A stretch of 64,000 nt of DNA from Sphingomonas chungangi. Lineage in GTDB: Bacteria > Pseudomonadota > Alphaproteobacteria > Sphingomonadales > Sphingomonadaceae. Made by a program: the position numbers and the translations under genes. The notes beneath the pieces were generated by a model. It was not told the DNA's origin. It ran no database searches and saw only the letters and a list, made by a program, of their open reading frames with translations. This document shows, piece after piece, positions 28,729-37,158 of this stretch; positions within the stretch are counted from its first letter, which is position 1, and each line of letters starts with the position of its first letter. The DNA is taken from assembly GCF_013778325.1 (NCBI RefSeq), contig NZ_JACEIB010000026.1, positions 186,001-250,000 on the forward strand, given 5' to 3'.

Positions 28729-30210
28729 ATGTACAGCGTATCTGTTGCGTCGCTTATCCCGGCCAGGTCGCTTCCGCGAGCCGGCGAGAATCTCCTCTTT
28801 CCCGTGCTGCTCGCCTTGTGCGCTATCGTCACGGCGCTGGCGGCGGCAGGACCGCTGGCCGGCCTCTTCGATCGCACCTCGATCGATTATGGCGAGGGCT
28901 GGAACGCCTATTGGGCGGCGGCGGCGATGGGCGCCGGGCCGCTTTATTCCAAGGCCCACATCCTCGTCGCCAACAATTACCCGCCGCTCTCCTTCTACGT
29001 GAACGGGCTGGTCGGATTGATCACCGGTGATGACGTCATCGCCGGCCGTCTCGTCGCCACCGCCTCCACGCTCGCCGTCGCCGGGCTGATCGCGGTCATC
29101 GTCCGCCGAACCGGCGCGCCGTGGCGCTGGGGAATCGCCGCAGCTATCCTCTTCCTCGGCTACGACATACTCTATTTCAGCCAGTTCCTGGCGGTGAACA
29201 ATCCGCAGTGGCTGGGGCAAGCGGTGATGCTGGCGGGGCTCCTGCCCCTGATCGGCCCGCGTGCACTGACCGGGCGACGCATCGTCGTCGCGGCGGGCAT
29301 CATGATACTGGCCGGGCTCGTCAAGCACAACCAGTTCGCGCTGCCGCTGGCGGTGACGCTGTGGCTGCTCGCCCGCGATCGTCGCGCGTTCGGCATCTGG
29401 ATCGCGGCCGGGATCGGCTGGGCCGCGCTCGCCGGGCTGCTCCTCTATGCCTGCTACGGATCGGCCGTGTTCGTGGAGCTGCTGCAGTTCAAGCGGACGA
29501 CCAACATCGTCAACTTCGTCTCTGGCCTGCGCAAGATGGGTTGCTTCGCAGCATTGACCGGGGTGGCACTTCTTGTCCTGCGGACGATGCGGGGTGGTCG
29601 GCGGGTGCTGCCCCTCATCCTGTATGCGGTACTGGGGCTGGTGCTCGGCGCGCTACAACGGCTGGGCAGCGGCGTCTATATCAATGCTCATTTCGATGCG
29701 CTGATCGGGCTGACCATCCTCTGCGGCGTGGCGCTGGGCCGGGCCGCACGTCGGAATGTCGGACCGGATCGCGCGACGCGATCGGCGCTGCTTTTGGTGC
29801 TGGTCGCGCCTCTCGCTCTGATCGCCAGCTCGCATGTCGGACGTTCTTTCCGGCAACTGCGCGAACGGCCCGATCGGACGGCCGCCTGGGAGAGCATGAT
29901 CGCCGATGTGCACAATGCCCACGGTCCCGTCCTCTGCGAGGTGCCGGTGGTCTGTTACTGGGCGGGGCGCCCCTTCTCGCTCGATTTCTTCGCCTACGGG
30001 CAGAAGCTGCGTACCGGTACCGATCCACGGCCGCTTGCGGGCCTGATCGAGGGCCATCGGCCGGCGCTGATCATCCTCGATCCCGCCTATAACGCGCAAT
30101 CGGGCGAAGGGCGCCTGCCCGTCCCCTTCCCGGCGCTGATGCGCGCCAACTATCATGTCGTGCGCACCGTTCCGTACGGGATCGAGGAACGGGCACCGAA
30201 TGCCGGCTGA
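28729..30210 (+). CDS. GT-C-fold membrane glycosyltransferase-like protein
   Basis: The 493-residue product has about ten or more hydrophobic helices. An early extracytoplasmic loop contains DRTSIDYGEGWNAYWAAA with an acidic residue near the first helix, and NNYPPLSFYVNG follows. This is typical of GT39/GT83-like enzymes that use lipid-phosphate sugars. The C-terminal domain is soluble, with ALIILDPAYN. ATG 28729 is preferred because it precedes the first helix closely. Its stop overlaps the next gene's start. Acceptor unknown; cell-surface glycan or lipid modification is an inference. Confidence 0.72.
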   Translation: MYSVSVASLIPARSLPRAGENLLFPVLLALCAIVTALAAAGPLAGLFDRTSIDYGEGWNAYWAAAAMGAGPLYSKAHILVANNYPPLSFYVNGLVGLITGDDVIAGRLVATASTLAVAGLIAVIVRRTGAPWRWGIAAAILFLGYDILYFSQFLAVNNPQWLGQAVMLAGLLPLIGPRALTGRRIVVAAGIMILAGLVKHNQFALPLAVTLWLLARDRRAFGIWIAAGIGWAALAGLLLYACYGSAVFVELLQFKRTTNIVNFVSGLRKMGCFAALTGVALLVLRTMRGGRRVLPLILYAVLGLVLGALQRLGSGVYINAHFDALIGLTILCGVALGRAARRNVGPDRATRSALLLVLVAPLALIASSHVGRSFRQLRERPDRTAAWESMIADVHNAHGPVLCEVPVVCYWAGRPFSLDFFAYGQKLRTGTDPRPLAGLIEGHRPALIILDPAYNAQSGEGRLPVPFPALMRANYHVVRTVPYGIEERAPNAG

Positions 30211-31660
30211 CCGACGGACGGACCGATGGATGCTGCCGGGCGCGCTCCTGCTCAGCGTTGCGATCCGCGCCACCCTGCTTGTCAAGCCGCGCTCCTACCA
30301 GGCGGACGAGGTCTTCCAGTATCTCGAGCAGGCGCACCGGCTCGTCTTCGGCCCTGGCGTGATTCCGTGGGAATACCGGCTGGGCATCCGCAGCTGGCTT
30401 TTCCCGCTGGCGCTGAGCGGCCCGATGGCGCTGGGCGGATGGCTGGCGCCCGGCACCGGTGCCTATCTGCTGCTACCCAAGATCGCGCTTGTATTGCTCT
30501 CGCTGACGGTCGTTCGGGCGGCATATTCGCTCGGACGCCGGATATCGCCGCTCCACGCGCTCGTCGCTGCTCTAGTGGCAGCCGGCTGGTCGGAGCTCGC
30601 CCTGTTCGCGACGCAGGCGCTGAGCGACAGCGTCGCGCTGCCGCTCTTCTTCGGCGGCGCCGCCTTGCTCTACGGCAAGCCCGGGCCGCGCCGCCTCGCC
30701 GCTGCCGGTTCGCTGCTGGCGCTGGCCTGCCTGATCCGGTTTCAGGACACGCCGGCCATCCTGCTGTTCGTGGTGCTGGTCTGTCGGCTGGATCGGCAGC
30801 GCTGGCTGTGGGGTCTCGCCGGTGCCGTGCCGATGCTCGCCATCAGCGCCGCGATCGATCTGGCGATGGGGCAGGCCCCGTTCGGCTGGGTATGGGCCAA
30901 TTTCCACCAGAATATCACGGTCGGCCGGTCGTATCTCTGGGTGGAGAAGCCGAGCTTCTACCTCAGGCGGATCGTCACGATCTGGAAGGTCGCGGCCCTG
31001 CCGATCCTGATCCTCGCAGGTATCGGCGCGCGACGTTATCCGGCGCTGCTGGCGATGGCGGCGGCCGACATCGCGCTCCATTCGGCCGTCGCGCACAAGG
31101 AATATCGCTACATCCTGCTCGCCACCACCGCGATCGCGCTGCTGGCCGCGATCGGTACCGCCGACGCCGTGACGTGGGCAAGGCAACGCTGGTCGCGGGC
31201 GCCCTGGCTGACGGTCGCGCTGCTCTTCTGGGGCATCACCTCGATCATGACGACCCGTCCGCGCTTCGTCGCCTATGAATGGTCGCAGGCGACGCCGAGC
31301 CTCGAGGCGTTCACGCTCGCGCGGAATTCGCCGGAGATATGCGGGCTGGCGGTCCACGGCATCTGGTGGAGCCACACCGGCGCCTATGCCTATCTGCACC
31401 GGCCGATCCCGCAATATCTGCCGGACTTCGCGCACGATCCCGGCGCTGCGCTGCGGACAGGTGCTCCGGCCTTCGATGCCATCGTAGCGCCGCCGCGCAC
31501 CCGCGATCTGCCGTCCAGTTATGGGGTGAAGCAATGCTTCGGCGAGGATGGCCGTTATCCCGATCAGGCCGCCTGCCTTTATGAGCGCTCGGGGGTTTGC
31601 GATCCGCGTCCCGCCGCGCCGTTTGAAATCAACCGCGCGCTGATCGCGACGGATCGCTAG
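30200..31660 (+). CDS. GT22-like (Alg9/PIG-B type) mannosyltransferase family protein
   Basis: The 486-residue product has the GT22 family's N-terminal loop: YQADEVFQYLEQAHRLVFG followed by WEYRLGIRSWLFP (about residues 33-75), and later HKEYRYILLATTAI (about residue 298). The rest is hydrophobic helices and a small C-terminal domain. Family members add mannose from dolichol- or polyprenol-phosphate mannose in the membrane. ATG 30200 lies inside the end of the previous gene (11-base overlap), which suggests coupling, so the two probably act on the same glycan. Confidence 0.8.
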   Translation: MPADRRTDRWMLPGALLLSVAIRATLLVKPRSYQADEVFQYLEQAHRLVFGPGVIPWEYRLGIRSWLFPLALSGPMALGGWLAPGTGAYLLLPKIALVLLSLTVVRAAYSLGRRISPLHALVAALVAAGWSELALFATQALSDSVALPLFFGGAALLYGKPGPRRLAAAGSLLALACLIRFQDTPAILLFVVLVCRLDRQRWLWGLAGAVPMLAISAAIDLAMGQAPFGWVWANFHQNITVGRSYLWVEKPSFYLRRIVTIWKVAALPILILAGIGARRYPALLAMAAADIALHSAVAHKEYRYILLATTAIALLAAIGTADAVTWARQRWSRAPWLTVALLFWGITSIMTTRPRFVAYEWSQATPSLEAFTLARNSPEICGLAVHGIWWSHTGAYAYLHRPIPQYLPDFAHDPGAALRTGAPAFDAIVAPPRTRDLPSSYGVKQCFGEDGRYPDQAACLYERSGVCDPRPAAPFEINRALIATDR

Positions 31661-31682
31661 GATCGGCGGGGAGGAACGGCAC

Positions 31683-32228
31683 ATGGCGTGGCACGGACCA
31701 GATCGTCAGCTGACGGCTTCCGTTTTCGCGGCGATGACGCTTTGCATCGCGAACACGGCATCCACCGCAATCCCGCCGATCGTCGACTCCGACGAAGGCC
31801 CGAATCACTTCGCCAGCCGCCCTTGCGGCGACACCCTCTGCATGGCGGTTCAGCTGAACGGCGTGGCTGAGGAGTCCGATCTGCCCCAGTCGGTCGGCCG
31901 CTTCCTCATCAAGCTCGGGAAGAGCCTGCGCGGCGACGGTAATCCGGCAAAACCGGGATCCGACGCGCTTGTGATCGCCTTCAACGCTTACCGCATCGCG
32001 GCGAACGGCAGCCGCTCGTCAATTCCGTGGGCGGTTACGAGCGTATCGACCCGCGAGGTCGCCGCAGCACGACCCGCCGATTTCGAGCAGGCGCTGGGTC
32101 TTGTCCACACCATCGCGTTCCGCTCCCCCGAAGCCGCTACCGCGACACGAGATTTCTGCAGTGATCCGGCGAACAGCGGGCCGAGCGGGCGCTTCTGCCG
32201 CTTGGTGCGCCAGCGCTTTCGCGTGTAG
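31683..32228 (+). CDS. Hypothetical secreted protein
   Basis: The 181-residue product starts after a good GAGGA ribosome-binding site. It has a weakly hydrophobic N terminus (ASVFAAMTLCIANTASTA) that may be a signal peptide. Four cysteines (CGDTLC and two near the C terminus) could form disulfides in the periplasm. No known domain is recognised. It is the last intact gene before the accessory block. Confidence 0.65.
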   Translation: MAWHGPDRQLTASVFAAMTLCIANTASTAIPPIVDSDEGPNHFASRPCGDTLCMAVQLNGVAEESDLPQSVGRFLIKLGKSLRGDGNPAKPGSDALVIAFNAYRIAANGSRSSIPWAVTSVSTREVAAARPADFEQALGLVHTIAFRSPEAATATRDFCSDPANSGPSGRFCRLVRQRFRV

Positions 32229-32258
32229 GATCGCCCCGATCCGACGGAGGCACGCCGC

Positions 32259-32555
32259 ATGAATCCGTTCCCGCACGACATCTTCACCGAGCCCAGCGAC
32301 CTCGATTCGGACACGCTCGCCAATCTCGGCCCGCTCACCCGGCTCGCCGGACGATGGGAGGCGACCAAGGGCATCGACATCAATCCCAAGGCCGCCGCGC
32401 CCGAGCGCCGCACTTTCATCGAGCGGATCAGCTTCGACCCGATCGACCCGCGGACCAATGGCCCGCAGCTCTTCTACGGCCTGCGCTACCATATCCACAT
32501 CACGACCAAAGAGGAGGAAATCACCTTCCACGAGCAGGTCGGCTACTGGCTGTGG
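32259..32555 (+). pseudogene. FABP/nitrobindin-like (DUF1794) gene, 3' part lost
   Basis: The first 99 codons match the heme-binding beta-barrel family called FABP-like or nitrobindin-like. LTRLAGRWEATKGIDINPK lies near residue 28, QLFYGLRYHIHIT near 70, and EITFHEQVGYWLW ends the match. The family then continues with a segment such as EPATG, but here the sequence changes abruptly into the 3' end of an IS3-type remnant. The missing half is not found on the other side of the IS remnant, so the locus was rearranged, not only interrupted. Confidence 0.75.
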
Positions 32556-33046
32556 ACGGAGGTGGAGCGAAGCGGAACCGGAGGCCCGCCATGGCGGTGT
32601 CGCTGTCTCGGGGGCCGGCGGGCGATAGCCGAGACTGCTGTGCGGCCGGATGGTATTGTAGTGGCGCTGCCAGGCCTCGATCAGCACCCTGGCCTCGGCG
32701 AGGCTGTAGAAGAGAACTCGCCGTTCAGCAGCTCGTCGCGAAGCGAGCCGTTGAAGCTCTCGTTGTAGCCGTTCTCCCAGGGAGAGCCCGGCGTGATGTG
32801 GAGCGTCTTCACGCCGATCTTCCCGAGCCATTTCCGGACCTCGCCAGCGATGAATTCGTTGCCGTTATCGGAACGAACATGGGCGGGCGGCCCCGCCAGA
32901 AGAACAGCTCCGCCAAGGCGGCCAGCACATCCTTCATGGTTGAGCCTGCGGGCGACGATCAGCGCGAGGCACTCCCGGCTGAATTCGTCGATGATGGTGA
33001 GGATGCGGAATTTCCGCCCATCGTGGGTGCGTCCCTCGACAAAATC

Positions 33047-33080
33047 GCACCCCTCCGCAGCCATTCCAACGATGCTGCGC
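33047..33080. repeat. 34-bp imperfect direct repeat inside the IS3 remnant, copy A
   Basis: Bases 33047-33080 match 33401-33434 at about 31 of 34 positions. Both begin GCACCCCTCC and end GATGCTGCGC. Copy A encodes the unexpected AMRSIVGMAAEGC insert in the transposase core. Copy B lies at the other IS edge. Confidence 0.6.
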
Positions 33081-33400
33081 ATCGCCGGAACCTTGGGCTG
33101 CTCCGCCCAGACATGGCCCGCATATTCCGGCCGGAGCCGGATGCAGGATCCGTCATTGAGCCACAGCCGACCACGTTTCGGCTGGCGCTGGGGCACCTTG
33201 AGACCCTCGCGCCGCCAGATCCGCTCGACCCTCTTGTTGTTCACCGTCCGGCCGGCCGCGTGCAGCAACGCCGTCACCCGGCGATAGCCGTAACGCCCGT
33301 ATTGCCTGGCCAGCTCGATGATGTCCTCGGTCAGCGCCGCTTCGTCATCCGCCCCGCGCGGCACCTTGCGCTGCGTCGACCGATGCTGGCCAAGCACCCG

Positions 33401-33434
33401 GCACCCCTCCACAGCCTTTCCACCGATGCTGCGC
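33401..33434. repeat. 34-bp imperfect direct repeat at IS3 remnant edge, copy B
   Basis: This copy encodes RSIGGKAVEGC, which joins directly to the IS3-like CRVLGQHRSTQRK. It pairs with copy A at 33047-33080, also placed directly before resumed IS3 sequence. Confidence 0.6.
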
Positions 33435-33444
33435 CGACGGGCCA

Positions 33445-33570
33445 TCACTCTTCCGGATCGCCGCCGTCGTCCTGGTTTTCGGGCAAAGCATCCCACTCCT
33501 CCGGCGTCATACCCGTCCACAACTCGAACGGGCTCACGTCGCGCGGCTCCTCGGGGTCGGGCGGACGCAT
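33445..33570 (-). CDS. Tiny acidic ORF in a translationally coupled trio
   Basis: The 41-residue product (MRPPDPEEPRDVSPFELWTG, then a second acidic half ending GGDPEE) is rich in Asp, Glu and Pro. Its ATG overlaps the stop of the upstream small gene as TGATG. Its own stop overlaps an ATG (33445) that now reads into the IS3 remnant (MARRRSIGGKAVEGC). The double coupling suggests a real three-gene operon of which the third member was replaced by IS sequence. No family recognised. Confidence 0.45.
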   Translation of the reverse strand: MRPPDPEEPRDVSPFELWTGMTPEEWDALPENQDDGGDPEE

Positions 33571-33776
33571 CAGATCAGCCTAAGTTGCTCGGCCCGGTCG
33601 GCGAGCACCGGGCGCACGAGCAAGGCGGCAGCCACGGCCTGACGGTAGTGGACCGTCTCGAGACGCTCGGCCTGCTCGAAGCTGACGGGCGCCCATTCCG
33701 GGCCTGGATAGACGGTGTCATAGATCACGCTTGCGGCCACGCGCAGCCGCAAGTAGTGCCGCAATACCAGCTGCAC
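33570..33776 (-). CDS. Small hypothetical protein, first of a coupled trio
   Basis: A 68-residue product from GTG 33776, chosen because GGAGG lies six bases upstream. It reads VQLVLRHYLRLRVAASVIYD at the start and ends ADRAEQLRLI. It is mostly helical and mildly basic. Its stop overlaps the next start (TGATG). The frame is open further upstream but without a convincing start. Function unknown; a phage- or plasmid-type origin is an inference from the surroundings. Confidence 0.45.
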   Translation of the reverse strand: MQLVLRHYLRLRVAASVIYDTVYPGPEWAPVSFEQAERLETVHYRQAVAAALLVRPVLADRAEQLRLI

Positions 33777-33963
33777 GAGCTGCCTCCAACGATGATCGAT
33801 GCCCGACTCGGGAGGGGATGTATCATAGAACAGACAGGGAACTGCGAAAAGTGCTCCGCTGGTGTCGAGCGCCTTCGCTGGCGGGCGTAATCTATGATAG
33901 CGCCAAGGAACCCGCCGCCGGTATAGAGGCGACACCGACGCTTCGAGGCGTAGCGGGGGCAGT

Positions 33964-34338
33964 TTGATCGAACGCGAATTTGACGAGGCGACCGGGACCA
34001 TCTCGGTCCGGGGCACGGGCCTTTACTCGTTCATGGACGTCGAGCAGCACTATGTGGCGTTGCGCGAACTGGTTGCGCGCGTTCGGTCGTCTGGCAGGCC
34101 TGTTCGCGTGCTTTCAGACGTCACGCACGGCGTGAGGCAGGCCGGCTGGGTGGAGGATTATATCCTCGATCAGATGACGCAGACCTTCGAGGCCGGTGAT
34201 CGGATCGCCTTCCTGACCGCGAACTACCCGGACAGGGCACACATCCAGGATATTGGCGGGCATCTGGTGCGCTCCTTCACGTCGCGGAGCGCAGCGGAGC
34301 AATGGCTGGCCGCGCCGGAAGACGCCGCCGGTCAGTGA
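33964..34338 (+). CDS. STAS/SpoIIAA-like domain protein
   Basis: The 124-residue product has a TTG start behind a G-rich motif. It shows the alternating strand/helix pattern of small SpoIIAA-like (STAS/SEC14-related) proteins: an early strand TISVRGTGLYS, PVRVLSDVTHGVRQ in the middle, RIAFLTANYPD, and the C-terminal RSAAEQWLAAPE typical of the family. Members often bind lipids or act in signalling; no partner is visible here. It converges with the small WYL-like gene, with the two ends overlapping by a few bases. Confidence 0.6.
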   Translation: MIEREFDEATGTISVRGTGLYSFMDVEQHYVALRELVARVRSSGRPVRVLSDVTHGVRQAGWVEDYILDQMTQTFEAGDRIAFLTANYPDRAHIQDIGGHLVRSFTSRSAAEQWLAAPEDAAGQ

Positions 34339-34637
34339 GGCTGGACCGTGGCGAGCGTCGCGCCGGCATATTTCGGATCGGATGGCCGGAAGGCCGCAAA
34401 CGGCCTGAAGCGATAATTGTCGAGACGCGGATCGTTCAGGCCCTGCACCTTGAACGTGCCTAACTTCGTCTCACGCGGCGCTGCGCCATCGCGTTCCACC
34501 GTGACCGCGTCGAGATAAAGCTCGTCGTGGCGCGTGTAGAGGATGTGCGGAGCGAGGATGACCCGCCCCTTATTGTAAACCGCTCTGATGCGCACTTTCC
34601 GCTCGATCGCGGCGGCGAGGATATGCTCGGCGTCCAT
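34332..34637 (-). CDS. Small WYL-like domain protein
   Basis: The 101-residue product starts at ATG 34637 behind GGAGG. It begins MDAEHILAAAIERKVRIRAVYN and continues with GRVILAPHILYTRHDELYLDAV and KLGTFKVQGL. This order resembles the ligand-sensing WYL domain found in HTH regulators, but there is no HTH part. It could be a regulator accessory or a stand-alone sensor. The assignment rests on pattern resemblance only. Confidence 0.55.
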   Translation of the reverse strand: MDAEHILAAAIERKVRIRAVYNKGRVILAPHILYTRHDELYLDAVTVERDGAAPRETKLGTFKVQGLNDPRLDNYRFRPFAAFRPSDPKYAGATLATVQPH

Positions 34638-34710
34638 AGATCCTCCGTACGCCATCCAAACGCGCTGTCGAGGCATATGTTGCGCTGCACAATTTTGACG
34701 TTGGCGAGTG

Positions 34711-35196
34711 CTATTTCGGGATTTGGATATCCAGGTCCTTGCGGAAGAAAACGACGCGCTCTGTTTCGGCGAAACCCACGCCTTCATGGGCGCGATGCGA
34801 CGCATCGTTGTCGATCAGCGCGTCCGAGGCGAGTTCGGTGCAGCCGCGTTCCCGCGCCCACAGCTCGACCGCCGCGATCAGGCCCCGCCCGACCCCCCGC
34901 CGTCGCACCGCTTCGCGGACATAGAGGCCTTCGAGAAACGCGACCGGAGACGTCGAGCAGCCATTCACGTAATCGAACCGGAGCGACGCTTCCGCGAAGC
35001 CGAGCAGATGGCCGTCATCGTCCCGTGCCAGGAAGGCCGCCAGCCGTGTCGGCTCGCCGACCGCAGCGATGGCGAAATCGAGATGCTCACCGGCCGTGCC
35101 ATCCGGCCAGAGTTCGGTCCGAAGCTCCGCCCAGGCACTGACGTGCGCCGCTGAGCACGTTTCGATCACCACGCCGGTCACTAAGTCATCGGGCAT
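34711..35196 (-). CDS. GNAT acetyltransferase resembling aminoglycoside 6'-N-acetyltransferase
   Basis: The 161-residue product is a GNAT enzyme with the acetyl-CoA loop RRRGVGRGLI (about residues 98-107). Features particular to AAC(6') enzymes are LWPDGTAGEHLDF, GFAEASLRFDYVNGCSTSPV, AFLEGLYVREAVRRRG, DALIDNDASHRAHEGVGF, and the ending ETERVVFFRKDL. If active it would acetylate the 6'-amino group of aminoglycosides with acetyl-CoA. It stands alone in the accessory block without integron or IS elements directly next to it, so it may be an intrinsic chromosomal gene. Resistance is not shown by sequence alone. Confidence 0.8.
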   Translation of the reverse strand: MPDDLVTGVVIETCSAAHVSAWAELRTELWPDGTAGEHLDFAIAAVGEPTRLAAFLARDDDGHLLGFAEASLRFDYVNGCSTSPVAFLEGLYVREAVRRRGVGRGLIAAVELWARERGCTELASDALIDNDASHRAHEGVGFAETERVVFFRKDLDIQIPK

Positions 35197-35233
35197 GGCA
35201 TCCTCCCCTATCCAGAGACGGCATACGCTACCA

Positions 35234-35626
35234 TCAGGGCTCCGGCTGCATCAACCGCGACGGCCACCCGATCCGGATCAGCATGCCGTCCGGTCCCGCG
35301 ATTCCGACTTCGTAGAGACCCCACTCCCGATGCCGCAGGATGCCGCCCGGCCGGATCACGAGATCGTCGACCAAAGCGGCGATCGCGTCGACCTGCGGCG
35401 TTCGGATGAAGACACCGAACGGGTTATGGCTTTCGGGAACCCGCCACGGCCCCTCGCCGGCCTGCGTCAGATGGACCTCGCAGTCCCAGCCCGTCATGAT
35501 CGCATATTGGGCGTCGCCACCGGTGCGGCTGAAGCCGAGCCGCTCCCAGAACGGAATCGCGCCAGCGAGATCATTGTGGGGCACGATCGCAAACGCGCCC
35601 GTCGTCGCGGGAATAGGCACTGGCAT
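35234..35626 (-). CDS. VOC-fold (glyoxalase/bleomycin-resistance-like) protein
   Basis: The product, about 130 residues, has the betaalphabetabetabeta repeats of the vicinal-oxygen-chelate fold: AIVPHNDLAGAIPFWERLGFS, EVHLTQAGEGPW, NPFGVFIRTPQVD, and the final EVGIAGPDGMLIRIGWP. It resembles bleomycin-binding-type proteins without obvious enzyme residues. Start choice: ATG 35626 touches GGAGG directly, so the GTG two codons later (35620) may be the real start. The gene sits beside the AAC(6')-like gene in the same direction. Confidence 0.75.
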   Translation of the reverse strand: MPVPIPATTGAFAIVPHNDLAGAIPFWERLGFSRTGGDAQYAIMTGWDCEVHLTQAGEGPWRVPESHNPFGVFIRTPQVDAIAALVDDLVIRPGGILRHREWGLYEVGIAGPDGMLIRIGWPSRLMQPEP

Positions 35627-35702
35627 CCTCCGCAGGTTTCGACGCCCTGTTGCCACCTTACCGCCCAACGCTGCGGCCGAGCAATCACGACGGAAGGCCG
35701 GC

Positions 35703-36044
35703 TTATGCCGGCCGACGTACCGCATCGGTCCCGGAGGACCTTAGTCGCCCCATGAGGATTGCGGCCATCGCAGCGGCAAGACAGAGCAAAACCACCGCGA
35801 TGATCGCGGACACACCCAGGCCTATGACGATCTGGCCGGGCATGTCGCCCGCCAGCGAACCGAAGACCGCAACGCCCATCGCGCCTGCGGCCTGGCGTGC
35901 CGCATTGAGCACCGCCGATGCGATCCCGGCATGCTCCTTGTCGACGTCCGCGAGGAGCGCCGTCGTCATCGCCGGCACGCCGAGGCCCATGCCGCCTGGA
36001 AGGAGCAGGAAGATCGGGAATATTGGCCCGTGCCGGATCTCCGA
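35703..36044 (-). pseudogene. C-terminal remnant of a drug-efflux-type MFS transporter
   Basis: Only the last three to four helices remain: IFPIFLLLPGGMGLGVPAMT, then DKEHAGIASAVLNAARQAAG (a pattern of 14-helix EmrB/QacA efflux proteins) and a final hydrophobic helix. Upstream, the frame hits a stop and nothing of the other ten helices is found, so the gene is truncated. Substrate unknown. Confidence 0.75.
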
Positions 36045-36114
36045 TCAGGCGCCCGACCGCCGCCATGTTGCCTCCCGTCGTCATGGCGCGTCTTTAGCAC
36101 AGGACGTGTCACTG

Positions 36115-36138
36115 ATGTTTCGGCGGAAACCGAAACAT
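36115..36138. promoter_or_regulatory. Operator-like inverted repeat in a gene-poor stretch
   Basis: ATGTTTCGG (36115-36123) and CCGAAACAT (36130-36138) are perfect 9-bp inverted arms around six bases, the shape of TetR- or MarR-type operators. It lies upstream of the MFS remnant. The surrounding 36045-36344 stretch shows no gene I can support. It may be the orphan operator of the lost efflux operon. Confidence 0.45.
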
Positions 36139-36344
36139 GCGCTGTTGGAGCGCCGGACGCCTCACCGCCAGGCATCCGACACCTCCGAGGACCGATCGAC
36201 CCCGATCATCCTATGCTCGGCCCGCCGCTCTCGCGACCGACCGTCCATCTCGTGCCCGCCTCGCGCAGGATGCCGGAGACCGGCTTGCCGATCTGGCGCT
36301 CGAGAGTCGGCCGCTAGGGCGCAAGCGTGAAATCATGCGCGCGC

Positions 36345-37000
36345 TCGATGAGCGCGTGGCGCCCGCTCTATGCCGAGCGCGGCACACAGGAAGGCGGACC
36401 CCATTTCGGCGCACAGTTCTTCGCGCGCATATTTCCCCGTGCCGAACGGGCCAGTGAGATCGCAGGCAAGCCGGGAGCTGTGGCCGGTCCAGTTGGTCAG
36501 TTCGTGCAGCGCGGTGCGGTAATAATTGATCTGCTCGAAGAATGCCGGTTGCGGCGGCGCCTGAATGAAATCCTCGGACGGCACGTAGTAAACGCGTGGC
36601 CCGCCGATGCGGAAATCCGCTCCGCTGGCCAAGATCAGTTCTTCCATGACGGGCACCATCTCGCGCTCGGGCAACGGCGCGGGATCGCCCGTCAGCGTGG
36701 GGCGGAGGCCCTCGCATTGCGCGACATTGAAGACGGTGAAGCGCTTGAGAAACGGAATTTCCTTGGCGTCGTCGCCCGCTTCTCTCGCGCGCCTTCTCGG
36801 CCTCGGGCGTGAACCGGTCGGCATAGACGACGGTCGCCCCCTTCTCGCCCTTGCAGACATTGCCACCCGCCTCCAGCGCCTGCCGGGAGGTCAGCCACGA
36901 TTGCGAGGGATATTCCCGCGCGATTACTTCGCCCCAGAGGATGAGGACATTTGCACCCGAATAGTTGCGGCCCGTGAGCGCGTTGCGCGGGAGGCCTTCC
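36345..37000 (-). pseudogene. ArdC-like antirestriction/zincin gene, decayed
   Basis: Two frames together resemble plasmid ArdC-type proteins (ssDNA-binding N-domain plus a zincin-like metallopeptidase). The upstream frame has GLPRNALTGRNYSGANVLIL, REYPSQSWLTSRQALEAGG and GEKGATVVYADRFTPEAEK. The downstream frame, after a shift near 36780, has GDDAKEIPFLKRFTVFNV, SGADFRIGGP, NYYRTALHELTNWTGH (the zinc His-Glu motif) and EELCAEMGSAFLCAALGI. Both ends are missing. It is a remnant of a conjugative element. Confidence 0.8.
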
Positions 37001-37158
37001 GCGCTTGGCAACCTGACAACGATCACGCCGCATTTCGGAGCGCGGGTGCGATATCCACCGCGGCTGATCGGTCTCAAGGGCTCGGGGCTGTGACCGCTCA
37101 TGAACCGTGACAGACCGTCAACGGACACCAGGATCGCCATGATGGCCAGTGACCTGTG

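Larger units (their letters stand above)
32556..33444 (-). mobile_element. Decayed IS3-family element (transposase part B only)
   Basis: A DDE transposase core is readable: IIDEFSRECLAL (first Asp), VRSDNGNEFIAGEVRKW (second Asp) and HYNTIRPHSSLGYRPP (third-motif region). HRSTQRKVPRG and RRVERIWRREGLKVPQ-type sequence lies ahead of it. The frame breaks near 32712, so NGEF and FYSLAEARVLIEAW lie in different frames. No orfA and no clear terminal inverted repeats are present. About 19 extra codons sit between HVWA and DFVEGRTHDG. It is therefore inactive. Confidence 0.85.
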
